Below, in pieces: positions 1-7,146 of a DNA stretch of 64,000 nt (positions within the stretch are counted from its first letter, which is position 1; each line of letters begins with the position of its first letter). Source of the DNA: Sporobacter sp963677825. GTDB lineage: Bacteria; Bacillota; Clostridia; Oscillospirales; Oscillospiraceae. The stretch covers positions 1,426,001 through 1,490,000 of the forward strand of contig CAXXEF010000001.1 of the NCBI GenBank assembly GCA_963677825.2, read 5' to 3'. A program made the translations under genes and the position numbers. The notes under the pieces were generated by a model, which made no database searches, was not told the origin of the DNA, and saw only the letters and a program-made list of their open reading frames with translations.

Positions 1-200
1 ATCTTCGTGCCATCGATGTAAAACGTCGGTACGAGGTAGTAGTCGTACTGATTGGCAAGTTTCCGATCCTTATTCTCGTCTATCATGGTGATCTTCAGCT
101 TGCCGTACTGCTCATTCTCCTTTTGAAGCTCGCCGATCATATCGATAGCCCGGCGGCAGTAGGGACACCATTTCGTCATAAACATTGTAATTTCTTTCAT
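1..200 (-). CDS. Thioredoxin/glutaredoxin-like protein (partial, C-terminus outside window)
   Basis: The visible 66 residues start MKEITMFMTKWCPYCRR. They carry a CPYC redox motif at residues 12-15 and a cis-proline motif VPTFY near residue 58, the two hallmarks of a thioredoxin-fold disulfide oxidoreductase. CPYC is the classical glutaredoxin dipeptide, but the spacing between the two motifs also suits small bacterial thioredoxin-like proteins. The protein would be cytoplasmic, with no signal peptide. A TATAAT -10 box on the minus strand lies at 250-255, in the 110-base gap to the PPK2 gene. The 3' part is outside the window, so total length and any extra domain are unknown. Confidence 0.8.
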   Translation of the reverse strand, partial: MKEITMFMTKWCPYCRRAIDMIGELQKENEQYGKLKITMIDENKDRKLANQYDYYLVPTFYIDGTK

Positions 201-310
201 ATCTCTACCCTCACATGCATTTCTGCTGGTTTGCTTCGTTATAGTATCTATTATACAAAATTCGCCGACAAATTATGTGACAATGTTACACCGTCCGCCG
301 ACACCAATCG

Positions 311-1168
311 CTATTTTTCCAGGCTTTTTCTATAAACGTCAAGGTCTTCTTTTACCGCAGGATCCAGCTCGGGATACTGCGGATCAATCTCGCGCAGCGC
401 GGTCAGAATGACTTCCGACAAAATAGCACGCGCGTACCATTTTTTATCGGCCGGCAGCACAAACCACGGATTGCGCTCCGTGGCCGTTTCGTTAATCGCC
501 TTTTCATAAGCCTTCTGGTACGCATCCCAGAACTGGCGCTCGTGCAGATCGTTCTCCGAAAACTTCCAGTTTTTTGACGTATCGTCAATCCGGTCAAGCA
601 GACGTTCTCGCTGCTCGTCTTTGGATACGTGCAGGAAAAACTTAAGGACCGTCACGCCGTTTTCCCACAAGTAGTCCTCGTAGTTTCTTATCTGCCCGTA
701 ACGCTCATGGATGACATCATCGTCAGCGCAGCGATCCGGCAGACGCTGATTCTTATACAGCTGATGCACTTTTGCCACAAGCACCTCTTCGTAATACGAG
801 CGGTTGAAGATCGCGATTTTCCCGCGTGACGGCAGGCGTCGTGTCGCGCGCCATAAGTAATCATGCCGGAGTTCTTCTTCCGACGGCTCACGGAAGTTCC
901 ACACATTGACGCCCTGCGGGTTCAGGCCCGAAAACACATGCTTAATCGCGCTGTCTTTACCGGCGGCATCCATCGCCTGAAAGATGATCAGAACGGCGCT
1001 GCGCCCTTCGGCGTACAGCTTGTCCTGCAGGGCTCTCATTTCTTTGAGATTGTCACGGATGCTCTCCTTCATCTCGCCTTTTGAGTGAAAGCCATCCGTT
1101 TCTGACGTGTCAAACTGTTCAATATCAAACTTTTCCTTGCCGGTAAACATATATTGATCCAGCTGCAT
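311..1168 (-). CDS. Polyphosphate kinase 2 family protein (polyphosphate:nucleotide phosphotransferase)
   Basis: This 285-residue protein has the PPK2 core. A Walker A-like loop QAMDAAGKDSAIKHV sits at about residues 64-78, followed by the lid region with RATRRLPSRGKIAIFNRSYY and the conserved FNRSYYEEVLV stretch. The length and the AAGKD loop match single-domain PPK2 enzymes, which transfer phosphate from polyphosphate to AMP, ADP or GDP; class III members use both AMP and ADP. The sequence alone does not settle the nucleotide preference. The start is supported by a GGAGGTGAT ribosome site immediately upstream. A TATAAT on the minus strand near 1200 suggests a stand-alone promoter. Confidence 0.9.
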   Translation of the reverse strand: MQLDQYMFTGKEKFDIEQFDTSETDGFHSKGEMKESIRDNLKEMRALQDKLYAEGRSAVLIIFQAMDAAGKDSAIKHVFSGLNPQGVNVWNFREPSEEELRHDYLWRATRRLPSRGKIAIFNRSYYEEVLVAKVHQLYKNQRLPDRCADDDVIHERYGQIRNYEDYLWENGVTVLKFFLHVSKDEQRERLLDRIDDTSKNWKFSENDLHERQFWDAYQKAYEKAINETATERNPWFVLPADKKWYARAILSEVILTALREIDPQYPELDPAVKEDLDVYRKSLEK

Positions 1169-1357
1169 AACATCACCTCCGCTATATTGTGTTTTAAATA
1201 TTATACCACGCCTTTGTATAATAAACGATATTGCTCCCAGGCCGTCCGGAAACGGCGCATTGACAGCCGCCCTGCGCCCGACTATAATGAAATCATCCTC
1301 CGGCCGCGCGCGGTAGTCGCGTTGACAAAAACAAACGCTAAAAAGTGAGGTACGCCG

Positions 1358-1720
1358 ATGAAGCGGGTTTTAATCGCAGACGACTCAGGCTTTATGCGAG
1401 AATCGATGCGCGATATCCTCGAGCACGCGGGTTATAAAGTTATCGGAGAAGCGCTGAACGCCGGGAACGCGGTCGAGCTTTATCGAGCGCTGCGCCCCGA
1501 CATCGTCATGCTTGACGTATCCATGCCGGACATAAGCGGCATCGAGGCTTTGCGCCAGATCATTGAAATAGACCCGGATGCCGTTGTGATCATGATGACA
1601 GTCGTCGGCAAGCCGGATATCGTGCTGGAGTCGCTCAATAACGGCGCACGCAGCTATCTGACAAAACCGTTTGAAGAGGACAGCGTATTACACGCGCTCC
1701 AATCGGCGACGAAAAAATAA
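1358..1720 (+). CDS. Single-domain response regulator (CheY-like)
   Basis: This 120-residue protein is only a receiver domain. It has the acidic pair D8-D9, the phospho-acceptor D53 in MLDVSMPD, the switch threonine T81 and the lysine K103 in YLTKPF. There is no output domain, so it acts by protein contact, like CheY or Spo0F. No histidine kinase or chemotaxis gene is nearby, so its partner cannot be named. A GTGAGG ribosome site precedes the ATG. It is followed by the cobalamin riboswitch region, with no clear terminator between them. Confidence 0.9.
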   Translation: MKRVLIADDSGFMRESMRDILEHAGYKVIGEALNAGNAVELYRALRPDIVMLDVSMPDISGIEALRQIIEIDPDAVVIMMTVVGKPDIVLESLNNGARSYLTKPFEEDSVLHALQSATKK

Positions 1721-1790
1721 GCGGCTGAACAAAAGCATAAACTGATTGCAAAATCAGCTGACCTTTGATAGAATACGGATAATTGAATAC

Positions 1791-1952
1791 AGCGTATCAG
1801 GTGCCCCTTCGGGGGAGAATAGGGAATCGGAAATAAACCGAGCGGTCCCGCCACTGTAATCGGTGAGCTGCTCCCACATGCCACTGGCCCATCCGGCCGG
1901 GAAGGCGGGAGTTGGCGTCGAGCCGTTAGCCAGGAGACCTGCCTGATACTGT
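1791..1952 (+). promoter_or_regulatory. Cobalamin (B12) riboswitch
   Basis: The element has the conserved core in order: GGTGCC and a GGGG hairpin near 1800-1816, AATAGGGAA, CGGTCCCGCCACTGTAA at 1843-1859, CACATGCCACTGG near 1876, and the B12 box AGCCAGGAGACCTGCC at 1928-1943. The closing stem P1 is formed by GTATCAGG (1794-1801) and CCTGATAC (1942-1949). A strong terminator follows 50 bases later, so it probably controls transcription of the downstream RlmN-like gene, with B12 expected to repress. Confidence 0.93.
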
Positions 1953-2000
1953 TTTAACCCCGCTCCGAGAAAGAGCGTGGCTGAAAAAGGACCATGGTAA

Positions 2001-2036
2001 AATCCTTAAAGCAGTTTGCTTTAAGGATTTTTTTGT
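2001..2036 (+). terminator. Riboswitch-linked intrinsic terminator
   Basis: A perfect 12-bp stem, AATCCTTAAAGC paired with GCTTTAAGGATT, with a short loop is followed by a run of seven T. It lies between the B12 riboswitch and the RlmN-like start codon, where an expression-platform terminator is expected. A second small hairpin, GCTC/GAGC, precedes it near 1962-1977. Confidence 0.88.
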
Positions 2037-2066
2037 TTTCCGGCAACAATAACAGGAGGCTTTTCG

Positions 2067-2927
2067 ATGAAGATTCTGCAGCAGCTTAAAAGCGATGATA
2101 ACGCGCTTAAATGCCTCATCGGGTTGGATGACGGCAACTCGGTCGAGGCGCTGTACATGCACGACCAAGACCGCGCTTTGACGTACCACAGCACCGTATG
2201 CGTCTCCTCGCAGATTGGATGCAAAATGAACTGCCGTTTCTGTGCAACGGGGTCGCAGGGCTTTGCGCGCAACCTTACCGCCAAGGAGATTGCCGGTCAG
2301 GTTACGCTGCTAAACAAGCATCGACGTGCCGGCGGCTACCCGCCGCTCGACGCGGTCGTCTTCGCCGGCATGGGCGAGCCGCTTGACAACTACGTCAATG
2401 TGCTGCTGGCAATGGCCCTCATCCGCGATCGCCTGGGCATCAAGCACTTTGAGCTGGCGACCGTCGGCGTTGTGCCTAGGATCGCCAATCTTACTGACGA
2501 CGTATACGCGTTGGGCGTCAAGCTGCGGCTGAATGTTTCACTGCACGCCGTAACGGACGACGCGCGCACGCAGCTCATCCCTGCCACCAGCGCATGGGGC
2601 GTAGACGAAATCGTCGCCGCCGCGGACGACTTTGCGCGGCGCACCGAAACGACGGCACGCATCCGCTATATGCTCATCCGCGGGCTCAACGACAGCGCGG
2701 AAGACGCCGAGGCGCTCGTCCGTCTGCTAGGCGGCAAAAAAATCAAGCTGGTTATATCGGCGTATAATGATAATAATATTTCCGGGCTGCACGCGCCGGA
2801 CGACCTTGAAGTTTTGGAATTTTGTAATAAAATTAAAGGCAGGATCGACTGCGACATTTTCCACAACTTCGGCGCGGGCGTGCTCGGCGGCTGCGGCCAG
2901 CTGCGCCGGAACCGTCACGTCTCATAA
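2067..2927 (+). CDS. RlmN/Cfr-family radical SAM methyltransferase-like protein, lacking the N-terminal domain
   Basis: This 286-residue protein keeps the RlmN/Cfr catalytic core. The radical SAM cluster motif CKMNCRFC is at residues 52-59. The two methyl-transfer cysteines are C45 (in VCVSSQ) and C276 (in GGCGQL), and the SAM-binding GMGEPLDN is at 101-108. RlmN enzymes modify A2503 of 23S rRNA and A37 of some tRNAs and are usually 340-380 residues long. Here nearly all of the N-terminal accessory domain is missing, so the substrate may differ. It follows a B12 riboswitch and terminator and lies 21 bases before the LOG-fusion gene, probably in one operon. AGGAGG precedes the ATG. I do not assign the rlmN symbol because of the truncation and the unusual regulation. 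Confidence 0.85.
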   Translation: MKILQQLKSDDNALKCLIGLDDGNSVEALYMHDQDRALTYHSTVCVSSQIGCKMNCRFCATGSQGFARNLTAKEIAGQVTLLNKHRRAGGYPPLDAVVFAGMGEPLDNYVNVLLAMALIRDRLGIKHFELATVGVVPRIANLTDDVYALGVKLRLNVSLHAVTDDARTQLIPATSAWGVDEIVAAADDFARRTETTARIRYMLIRGLNDSAEDAEALVRLLGGKKIKLVISAYNDNNISGLHAPDDLEVLEFCNKIKGRIDCDIFHNFGAGVLGGCGQLRRNRHVS

Positions 2928-2948
2928 CGATTATCCGGGAGCGACTAT

Positions 2949-3902
2949 ATGAATAAAGTTATTTGCGTTTACAGCTCGTCGAGCAACACGATCGACGGCA
3001 CCTACTTCGACGCCGCGGCGCGTCTTGGGCGCGAAATTGCGCGGCGCGGCGACGTATTTCTCTTCGGCGGCGGCCTGACGGGCTTAATGGGCGAATGCGC
3101 GCGCGCCGTCCACCGGCACGGCGGTCACGTCGTCGGGGTAATTCCGAAGGCGCTCAACGAAAAGGGCATCGTCTACGAAGGGTGCGACGAGCTCGTCGTC
3201 ACGGAAGACATGCGTACGCGAAAAGACGTGATGGATCGCCGGTCCGACGCGTTCATCGCGCTGCCGGGCGGCTTCGGCACGATCGAAGAGGTGATGGAGA
3301 TCATCACGCTCAAGCAGCTGCGCTATCACAACAAACCGATCGTCGTACTCAACGTCAGCGGCTTCTATGACCATCTGCTCGCCCAGCTCGATAGTATCGT
3401 ACGGCTCAACTTCGCCAAGGACAGCTGTCTGGATCTGTTTTTCGTCACCGACGACGCGCAGGCCGCGCTCGACTATATCGACACATATGTGCCCGTCGAG
3501 GTCTCGGAGCGCTGGATGACCGACGTCCACCCCGCGCCGGATGACACGACGGCACGCAGCGCATCAACATCCGAGCCCGGCGCGTGCTGCAAACTCGAAA
3601 TATTCATCCCGAAAACGCATCTCGCCGCCCTGCGCGACGCGCTGCGAAGCGTCGACGCCGGTCACGTCGGCAACTACGACAGTTGCTTATCGTACTCCGA
3701 AGTGACGGGCTGCTTTCGGCCGCTCCCCGGCAGCGCGCCGTATCTCGGCCAGCAGAATACCGTCGAATGCGCGGAGGAGTACAAGGTCGACGCGCTGTGT
3801 CTGCGCAGCCGCGTCGATGAGACGCTCCGGGCCATCAAAAAGGTTCATCCGTACGAGGTGCCCGTCATCAACGTGATCGAACTTTATAAAACCGGCATAT
3901 AA
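2949..3902 (+). CDS. LOG-family phosphoribohydrolase fused to a YqfO/NIF3-type PII-like domain
   Basis: This 317-residue protein has two parts. Residues 1-180 are a LOG (Lonely Guy) domain with GGGLTGLMG at 40-48, RKDVM at 91-95 and PGGFGTIEE at 106-114. That family cleaves nucleoside 5'-monophosphates to free base and ribose 5-phosphate. Residues from about 215 to the end match the small domain found inserted in bacterial NIF3/YqfO proteins, with AGHVGNYDSC, TGCFRPLPGSAPYLG and VHPYEVPVINV; the NIF3 catalytic halves are absent. The PII-like domain could sense a metabolite or metal. A terminator follows at once, so this is the last gene of the B12-riboswitch operon. The domain calls are firm; the joint function is unknown. 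Confidence 0.86.
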   Translation: MNKVICVYSSSSNTIDGTYFDAAARLGREIARRGDVFLFGGGLTGLMGECARAVHRHGGHVVGVIPKALNEKGIVYEGCDELVVTEDMRTRKDVMDRRSDAFIALPGGFGTIEEVMEIITLKQLRYHNKPIVVLNVSGFYDHLLAQLDSIVRLNFAKDSCLDLFFVTDDAQAALDYIDTYVPVEVSERWMTDVHPAPDDTTARSASTSEPGACCKLEIFIPKTHLAALRDALRSVDAGHVGNYDSCLSYSEVTGCFRPLPGSAPYLGQQNTVECAEEYKVDALCLRSRVDETLRAIKKVHPYEVPVINVIELYKTGI

Positions 3903-3905
3903 GTA

Positions 3906-3933
3906 AACGGGAGCGCTTAGCGCTCCCGTTTTT
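3906..3933. terminator. Bidirectional intrinsic terminator
   Basis: A perfect 11-bp stem, AACGGGAGCGC with GCGCTCCCGTT and loop TTA, is followed by T residues on the plus strand and by an A-run on the 5' side that serves the minus strand. It separates the convergent LOG-fusion and histidine phosphatase genes. Confidence 0.9.
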
Positions 3934-4522
3934 ATTTGTCCGGCATGGCACCGAATTCATCCGGCGCCATATTAAAGTATTCGACACGCAGCGACTCGCC
4001 GTCGCCGGTCAGCTTTGATATACACGCGTTCTTCAGCGTCGTGACGCCCGTACCGATCTCGCCGCCCGACAGATGTGATAAAATCGCGTTGAGCGACGCA
4101 CCGTGTGACACGACGATCACCGTCCGCTCGTCCTCGTCCGCGTGGTGCCGGATGGCTGCCATCAGCCGCTCAATAAGCGGCTCGAACGGTTCAAGGCATG
4201 GGTCTTCACCACGCGCATCAAAATCGGCACGATCGGCGTACGTTAGGCCGGAAAGCTTGCCGAAATCGCGCTCGGTCAGCCCCGGCTCGATGACAACGGG
4301 CACACCACCTAGCGCGTCGGATATAATCTGCGCCGTGACGCTTGCCCGCTGGAGCGGACTCGTTAGTATTCTGTCGACGCGCACACCGTGAAACGCGGCC
4401 GCGCATTCGGCCGACTGCCGCCGGCCCGTCTCGTTGAGCGCGATGTCCTCGGTGCCCTGCAGCTTGCCGAGCTTGTTCCAGTCTGTTTCGCCGTGCCGGA
4501 TGAGATAAAAAGTCATTTGCAA
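3932..4522 (-). CDS. Histidine phosphatase (phosphoglycerate mutase / alpha-ribazole phosphatase type)
   Basis: This 196-residue protein begins with LIRHGETDWN, carrying the catalytic phospho-histidine RHG. It continues with LQGTEDIALNETGRRQS, LTSPLQRASVTAQ, DFGKLSG and the second catalytic histidine in VVSHGASLNAIL, so it is a complete branch-1 histidine phosphatase. Members this size include CobC (alpha-ribazole-5'-phosphate phosphatase) and broad sugar-phosphate phosphatases; the sequence does not decide between them. The B12-riboswitch operon on the other strand makes a cobalamin role conceivable, but that is inference only. It is monocistronic, with terminators on both sides. Confidence 0.88.
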   Translation of the reverse strand: MQMTFYLIRHGETDWNKLGKLQGTEDIALNETGRRQSAECAAAFHGVRVDRILTSPLQRASVTAQIISDALGGVPVVIEPGLTERDFGKLSGLTYADRADFDARGEDPCLEPFEPLIERLMAAIRHHADEDERTVIVVSHGASLNAILSHLSGGEIGTGVTTLKNACISKLTGDGESLRVEYFNMAPDEFGAMPDK

Positions 4523-4550
4523 GAAAGTCCTTTGCCCTGTTATGTTCGCC

Positions 4551-4588
4551 GCAAAAAACCATCGGCTGTGCCGCCGATGGTTTTTTGC
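4551..4588. terminator. Bidirectional intrinsic terminator
   Basis: A 16-bp stem, GCAAAAAACCATCGGC with GCCGATGGTTTTTTGC around a 6-base loop, has an A-tract on one arm and a T-tract on the other. It lies between the protease gene ending at 4608 and the phosphatase gene starting at 4522, and acts mainly on the leftward transcript of the protease. Confidence 0.85.
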
Positions 4589-4607
4589 TTTGCGTATGTT
4601 TAGCAGA

Positions 4608-6962
4608 TCAATAAACCGTAAATTCGACGTACTCCGTCCAGGAGTAGTTTTGATAGATATCGACGATCATGTAGCACTCCAGCGTGTTGTAGTCGCCAAC
4701 GTCTTCATAGGTCACAGCGGGCAGCGTGCTGCCGATATAGAGCGTGTCACCGTAATAGTAAACATCGTCGTACTCACCGTCGTAGGTGTAGAAGTCGCAA
4801 ACATAATCGACCATATCGCCGGTCTCAAACTGCATGTAGCCCTTGCCGACTGTCCCTGCGCCGCCGATTGTTGAGTTGCTCTCCGCCAGACGATAGCCCG
4901 CAATGTAGCTCTCGCCGGTCGCGTCGCTCCACTCAAGGATGATTTCAATATAATCGTTATTGTTCAGGACTGCCGGCACGTAGCCGCGATAGATCTTATC
5001 GTTCTGTGTCTCGACGATCGCTTCAGCATAGTAGCACACGACCTGCCCGTCAATGGCGACCCACGTATAGTCGCGCCCGAAGTTGAGCAGCAGGTTGCCA
5101 TAATCGTCTGTTTCAAAGTACTGGTCGCTGCCAAGATCGACGTAGCCGGTGCCGTCGTCAAGCAAAATCTGCATCTCGACGGCGGTGATGAGCTCCCAGT
5201 CCTCGTCGGACAACGGCAGATACCACGTCTCGCTGACGTCATCGTAGAGAATCTCAAGCTCCGTGTAATCGATGCTGTCATACGTGTAGCTATCAATGGT
5301 GGAGTTGTCGTACCAATCATATACCGAGTAGTCGGTTCCGGCCTGCTCCTCGCCCGTCATCGTTTCCATCAGCGAACGGGATGTTGAAGACTGCTGACCG
5401 CCGGCAAGATAATTGACGAACACGTCGTAGAACGCATAGATCTCATCGCCGAAGCCAAATTGGCTGAAGAAGTCCTTGGCATATTCGTATTCCATCAGTC
5501 CCGTATACGGGAAGTACATCGATAGGCCGTATACCCCGCTGCGCAGGGTGCTGTCGGAATATTTGACGGCTGTGCTGATCGCGCTGATCAGCTCCTGCTG
5601 GCCGTCCATCCCGGAATTGTTGGCAAAATCGACGATGTCAATCAAGTCGTACGACGCGTCGGCAAATGATTTGGTGTTGGCCACTGCCGTCGAGATCAGC
5701 TGGAACTGCTGCTCCGCCAGCGATGCAGACGTGTCAGGCATGTACTCACAGAGCATTTCATATACATGCGGCACCTCCCGCAGCTCGACGACGGATAGCG
5801 TGGATTCCATCCCGTATTCCTGCGCCTCGGCGTTTTGCTCGATGAAGCTGTCAACAATGGCCGTGCCAAGTTCGACCGTACCGATTCCCGTGTTCGCTCC
5901 GAGCGCCGACAGCCATGGCGTATAGTACCAGCCGTATGCCGGCTCCGTCTCCTCCGACGCGACCAGATAATCCGCGAACGGCTCGAGCATATAGGCCGTC
6001 TCGATCGTCCCCATCAGGCATGCGTCAAAGCCGACGATGTCAAATTTAATGTTTGTCGCGGCCAGCGCGGCGGCGATGTTTTGTAAAAACAGTGTGCTGT
6101 CGGGATACAATTCGTCGCTCCCGTAGCCATACAGCGACCCGCCGCCGTGATCCCATAGGATCAGCTCGTAGCGGTTGGCCGGATAATTATACGAAGCAAA
6201 GTTGATAAAGTCGCTCAGCTCCTCGGCATTAAGCATACCGATCGCGCCGCGGTTTTCCAGCTCCCACAGCTGCCCGTCCTGGACGAGCCAGCGCTGCACC
6301 TGCCCGTCGGCGATGCCGTCGATATACCAGTCGGTGCAGCCGCCCGTTTCAATGACGACGTTGACGTTGGTGCCGAGCGTCGCGGCTAAGATCTCATTAA
6401 TATCAATCGAGCCGAAGCCGCCGTCCGACTCGAGATCGGCGCCGCATATGTAGATCATTACCGTCGCGACGTCGGTGCCGTCGCCGTAGATCTGCGTATA
6501 GTTGTCACGGACGATGCCGCTATCAGGCGACGCGGTGGTCGGGGCAGGCGTGTTGCCGTTGTCGGACGGATCACCCAGCACGACGTTGCCGCTGGTGCCG
6601 GGATCGGTCGGATCGGTCTTCGGCGGGTTGAGGCTCGTCAGAATGAGGATTGGCAGCGTGAACAATAAGACGGCCAGGATGGACAGCCCGACGATTATCC
6701 CCGCCTTGCTTTTCTTCTTTGGCGGCGGTGGCGGATAGCCCATATTCGGTGGCGTGTAGCCTGCACTCGGCGGCTGATAGCCTGCACTCGGCGGCGTATA
6801 GCCTGTGCTCGGCGGCTGGTAGCCCGTTGAAGCAGTGGCGTTACCCGCGTCCAACGGCGGATTGCCCGCAGACGGCGGCGGCGCGGCGGCCATCGGCGTA
6901 CCACAGTTTCTGCAGAACTTCGACGGATCAGGGTTGTTGTAACCACAGTTCTTACAAAACAT
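4608..6962 (-). CDS. Clostripain-family (C11) peptidase-like protein with N-terminal zinc ribbon and membrane anchor
   Basis: This 784-residue protein starts with a zinc ribbon (C3, C6, C17, C20). A repeat-rich linker with GYQPPS/GYTPPS units spans about residues 45-80, and a single membrane helix about 87-111. The C11 peptidase domain follows, with catalytic His272 in LILWDHGGGS and Cys315 in GFDACLMGT. The acidic, Tyr-rich C-terminal 250 residues are unassigned. The positive stretch PKKKSK before the helix suggests the ribbon is cytoplasmic and the protease is outside. C11 enzymes cut after Arg or Lys and are secreted or cell-bound. A second zinc-ribbon protein with the same head is encoded at 14376-15317. 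The fold call is strong; protease activity is inferred from the His/Cys pair. Confidence 0.88.
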   Translation of the reverse strand: MFCKNCGYNNPDPSKFCRNCGTPMAAAPPPSAGNPPLDAGNATASTGYQPPSTGYTPPSAGYQPPSAGYTPPNMGYPPPPPKKKSKAGIIVGLSILAVLLFTLPILILTSLNPPKTDPTDPGTSGNVVLGDPSDNGNTPAPTTASPDSGIVRDNYTQIYGDGTDVATVMIYICGADLESDGGFGSIDINEILAATLGTNVNVVIETGGCTDWYIDGIADGQVQRWLVQDGQLWELENRGAIGMLNAEELSDFINFASYNYPANRYELILWDHGGGSLYGYGSDELYPDSTLFLQNIAAALAATNIKFDIVGFDACLMGTIETAYMLEPFADYLVASEETEPAYGWYYTPWLSALGANTGIGTVELGTAIVDSFIEQNAEAQEYGMESTLSVVELREVPHVYEMLCEYMPDTSASLAEQQFQLISTAVANTKSFADASYDLIDIVDFANNSGMDGQQELISAISTAVKYSDSTLRSGVYGLSMYFPYTGLMEYEYAKDFFSQFGFGDEIYAFYDVFVNYLAGGQQSSTSRSLMETMTGEEQAGTDYSVYDWYDNSTIDSYTYDSIDYTELEILYDDVSETWYLPLSDEDWELITAVEMQILLDDGTGYVDLGSDQYFETDDYGNLLLNFGRDYTWVAIDGQVVCYYAEAIVETQNDKIYRGYVPAVLNNNDYIEIILEWSDATGESYIAGYRLAESNSTIGGAGTVGKGYMQFETGDMVDYVCDFYTYDGEYDDVYYYGDTLYIGSTLPAVTYEDVGDYNTLECYMIVDIYQNYSWTEYVEFTVY

Positions 6963-7146
6963 CCTCTTCTCCTTATCTGTATCATGATATTCGACAAAAT
7001 ATCCGATTCTTCCAGACTATTTTACAGTTCTTCCGGCATAAATACAAGCCTGACGGTCTGCGTTCACCGCCTGAACCGCTGTAATTTCCGGCGCACTTAA
7101 CAGTATATGGTAGACGATGCGTTTTTGTGCGTGTTCGCGCCGTGCT

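Noticed and set aside
3932..4522. Calling the histidine phosphatase CobC because of the nearby B12 riboswitch
   Set aside because: It is on the opposite strand behind a terminator, so the riboswitch does not control it, and its motifs are shared by many phosphatases.
6720..6850. Repeated blocks of about 24-27 bases resembling a small repeat array
   Set aside because: They are the in-frame GYTPPSA/GYQPPSA linker repeats of the zinc-ribbon protease.
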